Translations under genes and position numbers: made by a program | Notes under the pieces: generated by a model | The model's database searches: none | Seen by the model: the letters and a program-made list of their open reading frames with translations, nothing else | What the model was told of the DNA's origin: nothing | Part shown: piece by piece, positions 17,790 to 26,187 of the stretch | Layout: each line of letters begins with the position of its first letter | Position numbering within the stretch: the stretch's first letter is position 1 | Source of the DNA: Campylobacterota bacterium | GTDB lineage: Bacteria > Campylobacterota > Campylobacteria > Campylobacterales > Sulfurimonadaceae | DNA length: 48,468 bases | NCBI GenBank assembly: GCA_013607635.1 | Contig: VCAY01000007.1 | Coordinates: 1 to 48,468, forward strand | Reading direction: 5' to 3'

Positions 17790-18331
17790 TACTGAATAAC
17801 AAACTCGGTAAAGTAGATCCCTTTGATGCGGCCGTCTGTTATCATAGAGTTAAGGGTATCTACGATCTGTTGTGACAGTTTTGCTTTGCCTTTTTTAGAG
17901 GAGACCTCTTCAAGTGTTTTTGATGAAAGGATTCTAATGATCCTGTCACGAAGAACAGCAGATTTGGCGTCAAGCTCCATACTGAGCTCTTCACCTTCAA
18001 GTTCAAGAGAGATGGTTGTCTTAAGAAACCTTCTTCCTGAATCACTTTTGAGATTAACTGTAAATGTATCGAGTGGGTAGAGAATGCCAATATCATCAAG
18101 CGATCTTAGACTCTCATCTTGTGCATAAGATCTCTTTTTTACATTTTTTGGCTTCTCTTGCTGTTGTACCTGTTGTACAGGCTCTTCCCCATCACCACCT
18201 ATAAATAAAAATGCAATAGCACCAAGGATAATGATCAGTATAAGTACAACAATGATAATGATCAATAACAGATTGCTCGATTTTTTCTCTTTTGGTGCAG
18301 ATTCTTCTTCTTTTACTTCTTCTTCAGCCAT
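17789..18331 (-). CDS. fliL: Flagellar basal-body protein FliL
   Basis: 180 residues. An acidic cytoplasmic start, one membrane helix (about 21-44), then a periplasmic domain with YPLDTFTVNL and the strand-rich C-terminus typical of FliL. FliL surrounds or supports the stators of the flagellar motor. AAGGA precedes the ATG at 18331. It is not next to other flagellar genes here, which is common in this phylum. Confidence 0.92.
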   Translation of the reverse strand: MAEEEVKEEESAPKEKKSSNLLLIIIIVVLILIIILGAIAFLFIGGDGEEPVQQVQQQEKPKNVKKRSYAQDESLRSLDDIGILYPLDTFTVNLKSDSGRRFLKTTISLELEGEELSMELDAKSAVLRDRIIRILSSKTLEEVSSKKGKAKLSQQIVDTLNSMITDGRIKGIYFTEFVIQ

Positions 18332-18358
18332 GCTTCATCCTTGAAATATTATTGTGTT

Positions 18359-18364
18359 AGTATA
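18359..18364 (-). promoter_or_regulatory. -10 box for fliL-acpS
   Basis: TATACT on the minus strand, 27 nt before the fliL ATG. Confidence 0.35.
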
Positions 18365-18384
18365 TCAAATTTTACAAAAAAAAC

Positions 18385-19035
18385 TTAAACTTCTTGCGAT
18401 GCAATGAGATTATTGAGTGGTAAAAACTCGTATGCATCAGCATTATAGTACTCAATTTTACCATTTTCAATGTCGTAACACCAACCATGTATATGCAATG
18501 CACCCGCTTCAAATCTTTTGATAACATTTGGATAGGTCAAAATGTTTTCTATCTGTTTGACAACAGAGAGTTTTTCAGTAAGCCTTAAAAGTTCCTCTTT
18601 GTCTGCATTGTTTCCCAAACTTAAAAGAGCTGACTTTTTAGCACTTTCACCAAGTTCTAGCCATTTTCTTGTGTGTATGAGAGAATCATCCTCTATAGGC
18701 TCATAAAGATGGCGACATGCACCGCAGTGGGTGTGACCGCAGATGATAATCTCTTGAACTTTAAGAACGCTGACGGCATATTCTATAGCAGATGCGGTTG
18801 CATGAAAATCTTCATCCGGCTTGTAGGGTGGAACAAAATTTCCTACGTTTCTGACGACAAAAAGATCACCCGGATTGGTTTGTAGCATCAAATCGGGGAT
18901 CACTCTTGAGTCAGAACAGCCGATAAAAAGTGCTTTTGGTTTTTGCCCTTTGACTAGCTCTTGGAGCGATTCTCTGTTTTTCTTAAAGTATGCACGAAAG
19001 AGTTTGTTACCTTCAGCGTATTGTTTGATGTTCAT
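18385..19035 (-). CDS. Beta-class carbonic anhydrase
   Basis: 216 residues. Interconverts CO2 and bicarbonate. Zinc ligands and catalytic dyad are clear: Cys40 with Asp42 and Arg44 in GCSDSRV, and His101/Cys104 in CGHTHCGAC. RNVGNFVPP is also typical. No signal peptide, so cytosolic. It supplies bicarbonate for carboxylation in an autotroph-like metabolism. It lies 12 bp after an 86-aa gene and is probably in the same transcript. Confidence 0.95.
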   Translation of the reverse strand: MNIKQYAEGNKLFRAYFKKNRESLQELVKGQKPKALFIGCSDSRVIPDLMLQTNPGDLFVVRNVGNFVPPYKPDEDFHATASAIEYAVSVLKVQEIIICGHTHCGACRHLYEPIEDDSLIHTRKWLELGESAKKSALLSLGNNADKEELLRLTEKLSVVKQIENILTYPNVIKRFEAGALHIHGWCYDIENGKIEYYNADAYEFLPLNNLIASQEV

Positions 19036-19047
19036 GCAACCACTCTG

Positions 19048-19308
19048 TTAGCTACAGACTTTGATCTCTAATGAACAGAGGATATCTTCAAAGATTTGAC
19101 CCGATTCACGAGAGCAATCATCATGATACTCGATCACAAGCACCTCTTTGCCACTTGAAGTGTTTGTTGTGTGGATCTCTGGTTGCATATCGTGTTTTGC
19201 GGTATGCTCATCAATTATTTGACAAACCTTTTGCTTCTCCTCTTGTGTTTCATAGGCCAATGCAAGCCTTGAAAATCTCTCTTCACTTCTAACTTCTGCG
19301 TCTATCAT
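19048..19308 (-). CDS. Small Cys/His-containing protein upstream of carbonic anhydrase
   Basis: 86 residues, acidic, soluble. Contains four cysteines (KVCQ, DDCS, ILCS, KVCS) and several histidines (EHTAKH, EIHTT, EYHDD), so metal or redox binding is possible but not shown. Not recognised. It has its own -10 box and an AAGG site before ATG at 19308, and the carbonic-anhydrase gene follows after 12 bp, so the two are probably co-expressed. Confidence 0.75.
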   Translation of the reverse strand: MIDAEVRSEERFSRLALAYETQEEKQKVCQIIDEHTAKHDMQPEIHTTNTSSGKEVLVIEYHDDCSRESGQIFEDILCSLEIKVCS

Positions 19309-19343
19309 ATAAAAACCTTGAACATCAAATTTTAAATTCCCAA

Positions 19344-19349
19344 ATTATA
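19344..19349 (-). promoter_or_regulatory. -10 box for the 86-aa gene and carbonic anhydrase
   Basis: TATAAT on the minus strand preceded by TTG, about 35 nt before the ATG at 19308. Confidence 0.45.
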
Positions 19350-19397
19350 CAACTTTTATCTAAAAACTGCACTTTTTATTGGTTGTTCGGTGATAAA

Positions 19398-20744
19398 TCA
19401 GTACCACTGTAGTAATTTGGTAACTTCATCAACTATATATGTTTTGATAGAAGTTTTCTCTAGTGGTTTTTTTGCTACAAGTGCTTTGGTGATCTTTTGC
19501 ATCTTTGCCTCTTTGAGACGGTTGTCAAGTGCATATACTTCACGCACATCCCCTACAAGTGAGACCTCACCGATAAAGACCGTTTCTTTGGAGATGGCAC
19601 GATCGCGAAAACTGCTGATGATTGCAGCTAGTATAGCAAGATCAGCTGCTGTTTCGGTGATCTTGATCCCACCGGTGATGTTGATAAAGACATCATATCC
19701 TGAGAGTGGTATCTCAAGTTTTCGCTCAAGCAAAGCTAGAAGCATATTGAGGCGATTGTTATCAAACCCTGTGGCTTGGCGTTTGGCATTTGGTGTGTGT
19801 GACTCTGAAACAAGCGCTTGCACTTCTAAGATGATGGGTCGGCTTCCCTCCATAATGACAGTAAGGGCTGAGCCTGGTTGGTTGGAATTGCGGTTAAAAA
19901 ATCGCGATGCAATATCGGTTGCACTAAAAAGCCCATCTTGACGCATCTCAAATACACCGATCTCACTTGTTGCACCAAAGCGGTTTTTAAACCCTCGAAG
20001 GATGCGAAGCTCTTGTGAACTGTCCCCTTCAAAATAGAGCACCGTATCCACCATGTGCTCAAGCACCCTAGGACCCGCGATGCTTCCCTCTTTGGTGATG
20101 TGTCCTATGATAAATATAGCGATATCTTTCTCTTTGGCTATGCGCATCAGCTCAAAAGTGATCTGGCGCACCTGTGTGACACTTCCGGGTGCTGAAGTGA
20201 TGTTTTCGGAGTAGATGGTCTGGATCGAGTCGATGATGAGAAAATCGTACCTTCGCTCCTCAAGCTCCACAAGGATCTGTTCAAGTCGTATCTCACTTAA
20301 AAGATAGAGGGTGTCATGGTTGGAGTTGAGTCTGTTAGCGCGCAGTTTGATCTGTGAAGCAGACTCTTCCCCTGAGACATAGAGTACATTTTTACCTGTT
20401 GAAGCGATATTTGAGCCTGTTTTAAGCAGCAGTGTAGATTTTCCAACTCCCGGACTTCCACCAATAAGTGTGAGACTCCCCGGAACGATCCCCCCACCTA
20501 AAACATTGTCAAGTTCAGCATCTAAAGAGCTAAAACGTTTAATCTCATCTTCTACCACATCGTTGATACTGAGTGCTTTGGTTGTGTGTGCAGAGGTTGC
20601 TTTGGTTTGCTTAAGCACCTCTTGCTGTTGTTTGTTAAGTTCGATAAAACTATCCCACGCCCCACAGTTGGTACATTTTCCCATCCATTTTGGTGTTGTT
20701 AGACCACAATGTTGACATTCAAAAAGGGTTTTTACTTTTGCCAT
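19398..20744 (-). CDS. radA: DNA repair protein RadA
   Basis: 448 residues. RecA-like ATPase that drives branch migration during recombinational repair. N-terminal C4 zinc finger (Cys10, Cys13, Cys24, Cys27), Walker A GGSPGVGKST (95-104), the RadA-specific KNRFG (253-257), and a C-terminal Lon-protease-like domain (about 270-448). ATG at 20744 has a weak AAGAAAA upstream. It follows ftsY on the same strand but a terminator separates them. Confidence 0.97.
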   Translation of the reverse strand: MAKVKTLFECQHCGLTTPKWMGKCTNCGAWDSFIELNKQQQEVLKQTKATSAHTTKALSINDVVEDEIKRFSSLDAELDNVLGGGIVPGSLTLIGGSPGVGKSTLLLKTGSNIASTGKNVLYVSGEESASQIKLRANRLNSNHDTLYLLSEIRLEQILVELEERRYDFLIIDSIQTIYSENITSAPGSVTQVRQITFELMRIAKEKDIAIFIIGHITKEGSIAGPRVLEHMVDTVLYFEGDSSQELRILRGFKNRFGATSEIGVFEMRQDGLFSATDIASRFFNRNSNQPGSALTVIMEGSRPIILEVQALVSESHTPNAKRQATGFDNNRLNMLLALLERKLEIPLSGYDVFINITGGIKITETAADLAILAAIISSFRDRAISKETVFIGEVSLVGDVREVYALDNRLKEAKMQKITKALVAKKPLEKTSIKTYIVDEVTKLLQWY

Positions 20745-20801
20745 GATTTTTCTTTTTAGTAAAATATGTACGTAATTGTATAAAAAATCTGTATGAAGTG
20801 G

Positions 20802-20826
20802 AAAAAATATGACATTTTGTCATATT
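20802..20826 (-). terminator. Rho-independent terminator of ftsY
   Basis: On the minus strand, AATATGACA pairs perfectly with TGTCATATT around a 3-nt loop (AAA) and is followed by a T run. It lies 15 bp after the ftsY stop. Stem arms are 20806-20814 and 20818-20826. Confidence 0.8.
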
Positions 20827-20840
20827 GTGAGGGTGTGTTA

Positions 20841-21722
20841 TTAGTTTTCTTCCTCTGCAAAGATAGCATCAAGCAGTCCATCGACAAATTCGTATTTGTC
20901 AAACGGTGTGAGGTTTTCCGGTTGCTCACCTGTTCCTACGTAAAAGATTGGAAGTTTGAGTGCGTAGGCGATCGAGAAGATACTGCCACCTTTGGCTGTA
21001 CCGTCAAGCTTGGTGATAATGATGCCATCAATTCCGATCATCTCGTTAAACGCTTTTGCTTGTGTGATAGCAGAGTTGCCTTGTGTGCCGTCAATAACCA
21101 ACATTGTTCTATGAGGTGCACCGCTATGGGCTTTGTCACAGATGCGGTTGATCTTTTTTAGCTCGTTAGCTAGGTTTGTTTGTGTGTGGAGTCGCCCAGC
21201 TGTGTCGATGATAACACGATCAAACCCTTTTGCTTTTGCGGAATCGATTGCATCGTAAGCAACAGCGGAAGGATCGTGTCCTTGTTTAGAAGAAACAATT
21301 GGGATGTCGAGTTTGTTTGCCCAAAGGGTAAGTTGCTCAATCGCTGCGGCACGGAATGTATCACCAGCTCCTAGCATCACTTTTTTACCCTCATCTTTGT
21401 AGCGTTTTGCTAGTTTTGCGATGGTGGTTGTTTTTCCAGCACCATTGACACCCACTATCAGCTCTACAAAAGGTGGTGTAAACTCCGGATCTTTGTAAGG
21501 CTCATAAGAAAGGGTTGCAAGGAGTTTGGAGCGAAGAATCTCACGGGTGACTTTCTCTTGGTAGATCTCGTTGATGATGATCTCAACAAGATCGTACTCC
21601 ACATCCGCTTCAAGAAGGATATCTTCAATCTCATCTTTGCTAAATGTAACCTTTTTTTTCGGTGCAACTGCTTTGATCGCATCGGCAGTTTTGTTAAGCG
21701 ACTTTTTGATAAATCCTAGCAT
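20841..21722 (-). CDS. ftsY: Signal recognition particle receptor FtsY
   Basis: 293 residues. SRP receptor GTPase that docks ribosome-nascent chains at the membrane. N domain at 1-80; G domain with G1 [10 protein letters not shown] (91-100), [21 protein letters not shown] and [10 protein letters not shown]. The long acidic N-terminal A domain of E. coli FtsY is absent; only a short amphipathic helix ([17 protein letters not shown]) remains for membrane contact. ATG at 21722, 3 bp after the preceding gene's stop, so it is co-transcribed with the thioredoxin-like lipoprotein gene. Confidence 0.97.
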   Translation of the reverse strand: MLGFIKKSLNKTADAIKAVAPKKKVTFSKDEIEDILLEADVEYDLVEIIINEIYQEKVTREILRSKLLATLSYEPYKDPEFTPPFVELIVGVNGAGKTTTIAKLAKRYKDEGKKVMLGAGDTFRAAAIEQLTLWANKLDIPIVSSKQGHDPSAVAYDAIDSAKAKGFDRVIIDTAGRLHTQTNLANELKKINRICDKAHSGAPHRTMLVIDGTQGNSAITQAKAFNEMIGIDGIIITKLDGTAKGGSIFSIAYALKLPIFYVGTGEQPENLTPFDKYEFVDGLLDAIFAEEEN

Positions 21723-21725
21723 CAG

Positions 21726-22283
21726 CTACTTCCCTAATGCCCTTTTGATATCACTCTCGATAAACTCCTCTTCCGTTGCACCTTGATAGTAGTTAATAAG
21801 CTTTCCATCTTTATACATTGCCATGAGTGGAATACCGAAGTTTCTCCCAACATTGAGTTTTTTTGCCACTTCATTGATGATTCTTCTGTTTTCACTTGAG
21901 TTTGCGAGTGGGTACTTGGCGTTGTGCTTATCTCTAAAATTGATCAGCTTTGTATCTTCAATATTATCTTCAACTGTAATACCGATGACAACAAGCTTGT
22001 CTTTATACACTTTTTGTAGGTGGGTTAAATGTTTTGCTTCTGCTTGACAAGGGGGGCACCATGTTGCAAAAATATCGAGAATAAGAATTTTATCTTCACT
22101 GCCTTGTAGAACAAAACCCTGGTTATGCTTTTTGATAACATACTCTTTTTTTGAAAGATCTTTTAAGACAAACTCATTGGTAGAGAGGATTGCATTGGCA
22201 TCGTTTTGCTCATCTTGTGACGAACATCCGGCTACAAAGAGGCTCAGAAGGATAGATACAAAGAGAAAAGATCGCTTTAACAT
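21726..22283 (-). CDS. TlpA-like thioredoxin-fold lipoprotein
   Basis: 185 residues. Signal with lipobox VAGC (Cys20), then a thioredoxin fold with the active site WCPPC (75-79) and a TlpA-type IFATWCPPCQAEAKHL. The cis-Pro region reads FGIPLMA. It is probably a membrane-anchored periplasmic thiol reductant, for example for cytochrome c maturation; the partner is unknown. It has its own -10 box and precedes ftsY by 3 bp. Confidence 0.92.
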   Translation of the reverse strand: MLKRSFLFVSILLSLFVAGCSSQDEQNDANAILSTNEFVLKDLSKKEYVIKKHNQGFVLQGSEDKILILDIFATWCPPCQAEAKHLTHLQKVYKDKLVVIGITVEDNIEDTKLINFRDKHNAKYPLANSSENRRIINEVAKKLNVGRNFGIPLMAMYKDGKLINYYQGATEEEFIESDIKRALGK

Positions 22284-22318
22284 TGTTTTTTGCCTTGATT
22301 GTGTAAAATTTGAGTAAA

Positions 22319-22324
22319 ATTATA
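22319..22324 (-). promoter_or_regulatory. -10 box for tlpA-like gene and ftsY
   Basis: TATAAT on the minus strand, about 35 nt before the ATG at 22283. Confidence 0.45.
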
Positions 22325-22340
22325 CCTATAAAGATGTTAC

Positions 22341-22904
22341 ATGAGACTTACAAAAGAGATTTTTAGAAAAAAATCTTTACAAACAATCAAAAATGCGAAA
22401 AAATTTAACAAGTTCTACAAAGATGCTCTGTTGCAACGAAGGCTTATGCTACAGTTAAAACAATTACGAGGGAAGAATATCTTGTTTTACTATCCGTTAC
22501 CATTTGAAGCAAATGTGATAAACGTGATGCAAAAAATGAGAAAAAATAACAATATTTTTTTACCGTTTATGGAAGGCGAAAGTTTTAAGATGGTACCATT
22601 TAGGTTGCCGCTTAAGAAAAAAAGTTTTGGAATTTTTGAAGCGGATAATTCATTGAGAGATATAAAAAAAATAGATATTGCTATAGTGCCGAGTATCGGT
22701 GTTGATGGAGATTTGAAAAGAGTAGGTTTTGGCAAAGGGATGTATGACAGGTTTTTTGCAAAATTGAAAAAAAAACCTTATGTGATTTTTGTGCAGCCGG
22801 AACTATGTTATACAAAACAGAAGTTATGTGATGCAGATGATGTGCAAGCAGATATCCTTATGACACCTCGTAAAGAGATCAAAAGGCGCTATGGCTATCG
22901 GTAA
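22341..22904 (+). CDS. 5-formyltetrahydrofolate cyclo-ligase
   Basis: 187 residues. Converts 5-formyl-THF to 5,10-methenyl-THF with ATP. The C-terminal signature GFGKGMYDRFF (129-139) and the preceding IAIVPSIGVDGDLKRVG are clear; the Arg/Lys-rich N-terminus matches the family's basic region. No Shine-Dalgarno sequence precedes ATG at 22341. A TATAAA lies 8 nt upstream, so the mRNA may be leaderless or nearly so. It is 9 bp before rny and divergent from the tlpA-like gene. Confidence 0.93.
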   Translation: MRLTKEIFRKKSLQTIKNAKKFNKFYKDALLQRRLMLQLKQLRGKNILFYYPLPFEANVINVMQKMRKNNNIFLPFMEGESFKMVPFRLPLKKKSFGIFEADNSLRDIKKIDIAIVPSIGVDGDLKRVGFGKGMYDRFFAKLKKKPYVIFVQPELCYTKQKLCDADDVQADILMTPRKEIKRRYGYR

Positions 22905-22913
22905 GGAAGAAAG

Positions 22914-24482
22914 ATGTTAAACGAGATTCTCATGGGTGGTGGTACTGCCATCGTCAGTGGGCTTATCGGTTTTTTCATCTCTAAGAAAATAACAAGTGCG
23001 AATTTTGAAGTTTATACACAGCAGGCAAAAGCAAAAGCCAATGCGATAGAGAACGAAGCGCAGACCCTGCTTGAGCGGGCGCGTCTTAAAGCTCGTGAGA
23101 TTGAGATCGAAGCGAAAAAAGAGTTTGACAGTGCAAAGGATCGTGCGCGAGCCGATTTTGCACAAAGAGAGGAACAACTTCGTCAACAAGAGAATGCCTT
23201 TGCGCACTATAAGAGTGTAGAGGAGGAAAAACTTCAAAATGAAGCAAGAGCGCTTCAGGCACAAAAAGTTAATATTGAGAGAAATGAAAGATCGTTAGCG
23301 TCACTGAAGAAAAAATATGATCAAAAGATCGAAGAAGCAGTTCGTGCCATAGAGCACAGTGCAGGGATGACACAGGAGGAAGCAAAAAATATACTTCTTG
23401 AAAAAGTGGAGGAGAAATCACGAGGTGAGATCTCACATATTGTACGAAAGTATGAAAATAAAGCAAGAGAGGAAGCACAAAAGAAAGCAAACTACATCAT
23501 AGCACAGGCAACAAGCCGTTTTGCAGGAGAGTTTGCGTCGGAGCGTTTGACAAATCTTGTTCATCTTGAAAATGATGAGCTTAAAGGGCGTATCATCGGT
23601 AAAGATGGTCGTAACATCAAAGCACTTGAGACACTGCTTGGTGTGGATATTATCATCGATGATACCCCAAATGCCATAGTAGTGAGTAGTTTTAACCTTT
23701 ATAGACGTGCCATTGCGACAAAAACTTTACAGTTACTGATCGAAGATGGAAGGATTCAGCCTGCACGTATCGAAGAGATCTTTGAGAGGGTTTCTAGTGA
23801 GTTTGAAGAGAAGATCTTACAAGAGGGTAAAGAGATTGTTTCTGAACTTGATATCGGTGTGGTACATCCTGAGTTGATGAAACTTATAGGAAGATTGCGT
23901 TATCGTGCATCTTATGGACAAAATGCTCTCGCACATACCCTTGAAGTAGCACACCTAGCAGGAGTGATGGCAGCAGAGATGGGGGGTGATCCTAAGATCG
24001 CTAAAAGAGCGGGACTGTTACATGATATTGGTAAGTCTCTAACACATGAGCATGAGGGGAACCATGTTGATCTCGGTGCAGAGGTGTGTCGTCGTTATAA
24101 TGAAGATGCCGTAGTTATTAACGCTATCTATGCGCATCATGCACAAGAGGAGATTAAGTCGATCGAGTGTGGTGCAGTATGTGCTGCAGATGCACTTTCA
24201 GCTGCACGTCCAGGGGCTAGACGTGAGGTGCTTGAGAGTTTCTTAAAACGGGTCACCGAGATTGAAGAGATCGCTTCATCACATACAGGTGTAAAACAGG
24301 CGTATGCTATCAATGCAGGGCGTGAAGTTAGAGTGATTGTTAATGCGACACTTATTAACGATGATGAGTCGATACTTATGGCTCGTGAGATCGCCGTAGA
24401 GATCGAGGAGCGAGTGCAGTACCCAAGTGAGATTAAGGTAAATGTGATCCGTGAAAGCAGGGCAGTGGAGTATGCCAAATAG
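22914..24482 (+). CDS. rny: Ribonuclease Y
   Basis: 522 residues. Membrane-bound endoribonuclease that starts mRNA decay. One N-terminal membrane helix (about 8-24), a long charged coiled coil (30-190), a KH domain with GRIIGKDGRNIKALE (near 225-240), and an HD domain with HTLEVAHLAG and LLHDIGKS (about 340-375). Site TAAGGAAGAAAG just before ATG at 22914. The stop codon lies inside the loop of its own terminator. Confidence 0.97.
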   Translation: MLNEILMGGGTAIVSGLIGFFISKKITSANFEVYTQQAKAKANAIENEAQTLLERARLKAREIEIEAKKEFDSAKDRARADFAQREEQLRQQENAFAHYKSVEEEKLQNEARALQAQKVNIERNERSLASLKKKYDQKIEEAVRAIEHSAGMTQEEAKNILLEKVEEKSRGEISHIVRKYENKAREEAQKKANYIIAQATSRFAGEFASERLTNLVHLENDELKGRIIGKDGRNIKALETLLGVDIIIDDTPNAIVVSSFNLYRRAIATKTLQLLIEDGRIQPARIEEIFERVSSEFEEKILQEGKEIVSELDIGVVHPELMKLIGRLRYRASYGQNALAHTLEVAHLAGVMAAEMGGDPKIAKRAGLLHDIGKSLTHEHEGNHVDLGAEVCRRYNEDAVVINAIYAHHAQEEIKSIECGAVCAADALSAARPGARREVLESFLKRVTEIEEIASSHTGVKQAYAINAGREVRVIVNATLINDDESILMAREIAVEIEERVQYPSEIKVNVIRESRAVEYAK

Positions 24483-24492
24483 GCATACTTTT
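24469..24492 (+). terminator. Rho-independent terminator overlapping the rny stop
   Basis: AGTATGCC pairs with GGCATACT (arms 24469-24476 and 24482-24489), loop AAATA, followed by TTT. The rny stop codon TAG (24480-24482) sits at the loop-stem junction. The reverse strand lacks a T run, so it acts only on rny. Confidence 0.7.
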
Positions 24493-24498
24493 GCGTTG

Positions 24499-25068
24499 TT
24501 ACTTTTTAATGGTTGTTACGACCACACCTCGAAGATCTCCCATCTTGTATCCTATCGCTTTATCTTCTGGATAACGTTTTGAGATTGCATCTTTAAGTTT
24601 TTTATTAGTGATATTGCCGTGACACTGCAGACATACTTTTTTATTAATAACAAGTGGTTTATAAAATTTGTACGTTGTACCATCAAGCTGTTTTATTAAG
24701 TATTTTGGTAATTTTTTGTCTTGGTTTTGAAGTTTTTGCAACTCTTGCAGTACAGCTTGTTCATCTGCAGTGGGTTTGTTGAGTGGACTTCTTGTTTGTA
24801 AAGAGGTTCTTTGAACATTGATACCATTGGGTAGATTGTCATTGACTTGTTGCGTGAGCGTATAAGCCTCTTGAGAACAAAAATCAAGTGCTTGTAAAAC
24901 ACCTCCTTTTTTGAGGTTTTTTTTCATATTTTGACCAAGTGTCTGCATAAGTAACTTGGTGGCCATTTCTCCTTTGTTGACAACATCATTGGGAATCGGC
25001 TGTGGTTGATTGGCAAAAACAAGTGTTGCACCAAGAGCAACTGTTAAAAGTGGGTAGATTGGCTTCAT
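24499..25068 (-). CDS. Tll0287/DUF3365-type periplasmic haem protein
   Basis: 189 residues. Cleavable signal peptide (1-19, ending VFAN), a helical PAS-like body with CSQEAYTLTQ, and a c-type haem site CLQCH (146-150) near the C-terminus, followed by the GDLRGVVV segment typical of the Tll0287-like family. The function of the family is poorly known; redox or haem-based sensing is proposed for relatives. It is monocistronic, convergent with rny, with its own promoter and a GGAGAGAG site before ATG. Confidence 0.85.
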   Translation of the reverse strand: MKPIYPLLTVALGATLVFANQPQPIPNDVVNKGEMATKLLMQTLGQNMKKNLKKGGVLQALDFCSQEAYTLTQQVNDNLPNGINVQRTSLQTRSPLNKPTADEQAVLQELQKLQNQDKKLPKYLIKQLDGTTYKFYKPLVINKKVCLQCHGNITNKKLKDAISKRYPEDKAIGYKMGDLRGVVVTTIKK

Positions 25069-25098
25069 ATCTCTCTCCTATTAGAAAAATTTAGCTAA

Positions 25099-25104
25099 AT
25101 TATA
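25099..25104 (-). promoter_or_regulatory. Extended -10 for the Tll0287-like gene
   Basis: TGCTATAAT on the minus strand: a full extended -10 (TG, one base, TATAAT). Confidence 0.55.
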
Positions 25105-25136
25105 GCAGACTTATAATAATTTAATCCAAATTCGAG

Positions 25137-25142
25137 TAGAAT
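25137..25142 (+). promoter_or_regulatory. Possible -10 box for atpB
   Basis: TAGAAT, 32 nt before the atpB ATG. AAGGGAG follows as the ribosome site. Confidence 0.35.
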
Positions 25143-25174
25143 TTCGCAACTAATAATTTAAGGGAGCACACCAA

Positions 25175-25849
25175 ATGGGTGAGGTATTTACTTTTTTCGG
25201 ATTGATTTCTGAGCAACATGACTTTTTATTTTTAGCACACATGGTTCTTTCGGCGCTTATTGCTGTAGTGTTGGCAAAAATGGCTATGAGTAACCTCCAA
25301 CTTGTACCAAAAGGGACGCAAAATCTTATGGAGGCATATCTTAGCGGTGTTTTACAAATGGGTACAGATGTGATGGGTAAAACACATGCACGTCAGTATG
25401 TTCCACTTGTTGCAACGATTGGGTTATTTGTATTTATCGCCAATGCTATCGGTATTATCCCAGGATTTGAAGCACCTTCTGCAAACTTAAATATGACGCT
25501 TACTTTAGCGTTGAGTGTCTTTGTTTATTACAATTTTGTCGGTATTAAAATGCATGGTGTTGTTAAATACTTTAAACACTTTACAGGTCCTGTATGGTGG
25601 TTGGCATGGTTGATGTTCCCTGTTGAGATCGTTTCACATATCTCCCGTATCATCTCTCTTAGCTTCCGTCTTTTTGGTAATATCAAAGGGGATGATATGT
25701 TCTTGGCAGTTATCTTGATGCTTGCTCCTTGGGTATTGCCACTGATCCCTTTTGCTCTTTTGACATTTGGTGCTTTTTTACAGGCGTTTATCTTTATGAT
25801 GTTGACGTATGTTTACCTTGCAGGTGCCGTAGTTGTTGAGGAACACTAA
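25175..25849 (+). CDS. atpB: F0F1 ATP synthase subunit a
   Basis: 224 residues, shorter than the E. coli subunit, as in related bacteria. Integral subunit that forms the proton half-channels against the c-ring. The essential arginine is Arg165 in SLSFRLFGN, and the last helices carry the usual polar residues ([15 protein letters not shown]). AAGGGAG site 8 nt before ATG. None of the other atp genes is nearby, so atpB is encoded apart from the rest, as is usual in this phylum. Confidence 0.97.
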   Translation: MGEVFTFFGLISEQHDFLFLAHMVLSALIAVVLAKMAMSNLQLVPKGTQNLMEAYLSGVLQMGTDVMGKTHARQYVPLVATIGLFVFIANAIGIIPGFEAPSANLNMTLTLALSVFVYYNFVGIKMHGVVKYFKHFTGPVWWLAWLMFPVEIVSHISRIISLSFRLFGNIKGDDMFLAVILMLAPWVLPLIPFALLTFGAFLQAFIFMMLTYVYLAGAVVVEEH

Positions 25850-25858
25850 GAGTTCCTT

Positions 25859-26119
25859 ATGAAACATGACACTTTTGAAAAAGTGATCAAATTCCTTCTA
25901 GGAGCATCATGGGGGATCATCCTCTTTGGTGCTTTTTTCGTTTTTAATATCTCCATCCATTTTGGACTTTCCATAGCAATTTTTTTAACACTCTTTTTCA
26001 TTCTACTCTCTTTATTTCTTCTGCTTGTATTAGATGCATTTTTGGTCAATAAACAAAGAGTTCAAGAGCTTAAAAAACAGACACACCTACTCGAGCAGAT
26101 CCTAAACTCTAAAAGCTGA
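25859..26119 (+). CDS. Small two-helix membrane protein after atpB
   Basis: 86 residues, two long hydrophobic segments (about 9-31 and 36-60) and a short charged C-terminal helix (KQRVQELKKQTHLLEQI) that could form a coiled coil. It starts 9 bp after the atpB stop with AAGAG upstream, so it is probably co-expressed with subunit a. I do not recognise the family. An assembly or accessory role for F0 is suggested only by position and by its AtpI-like size. Confidence 0.75.
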   Translation: MKHDTFEKVIKFLLGASWGIILFGAFFVFNISIHFGLSIAIFLTLFFILLSLFLLLVLDAFLVNKQRVQELKKQTHLLEQILNSKS

Positions 26120-26121
26120 TT

Positions 26122-26150
26122 TTAGCGATATTAAAAGATAATTTCGCTAA
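26122..26150. repeat. Inverted repeat between the small membrane gene and gatB
   Basis: TTAGCGA (26122-26128) and TCGCTAA (26144-26150) are perfect inverted repeats 15 bp apart, with additional inner TTA/TAA pairing. It is not followed by a T run, so a strong terminator is unlikely. It ends 11 bp before the gatB -10 box, so it could be an operator or a weak transcript end. Confidence 0.4.
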
Positions 26151-26161
26151 TATAAAGCACT

Positions 26162-26167
26162 TATAAT
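26162..26167 (+). promoter_or_regulatory. -10 box for the gatB operon
   Basis: TATAAT, 20 nt before the gatB ATG, with AAGGA as the ribosome site between them. Confidence 0.5.
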
Positions 26168-26187
26168 TTTTAATCTCAAGGAACCCT

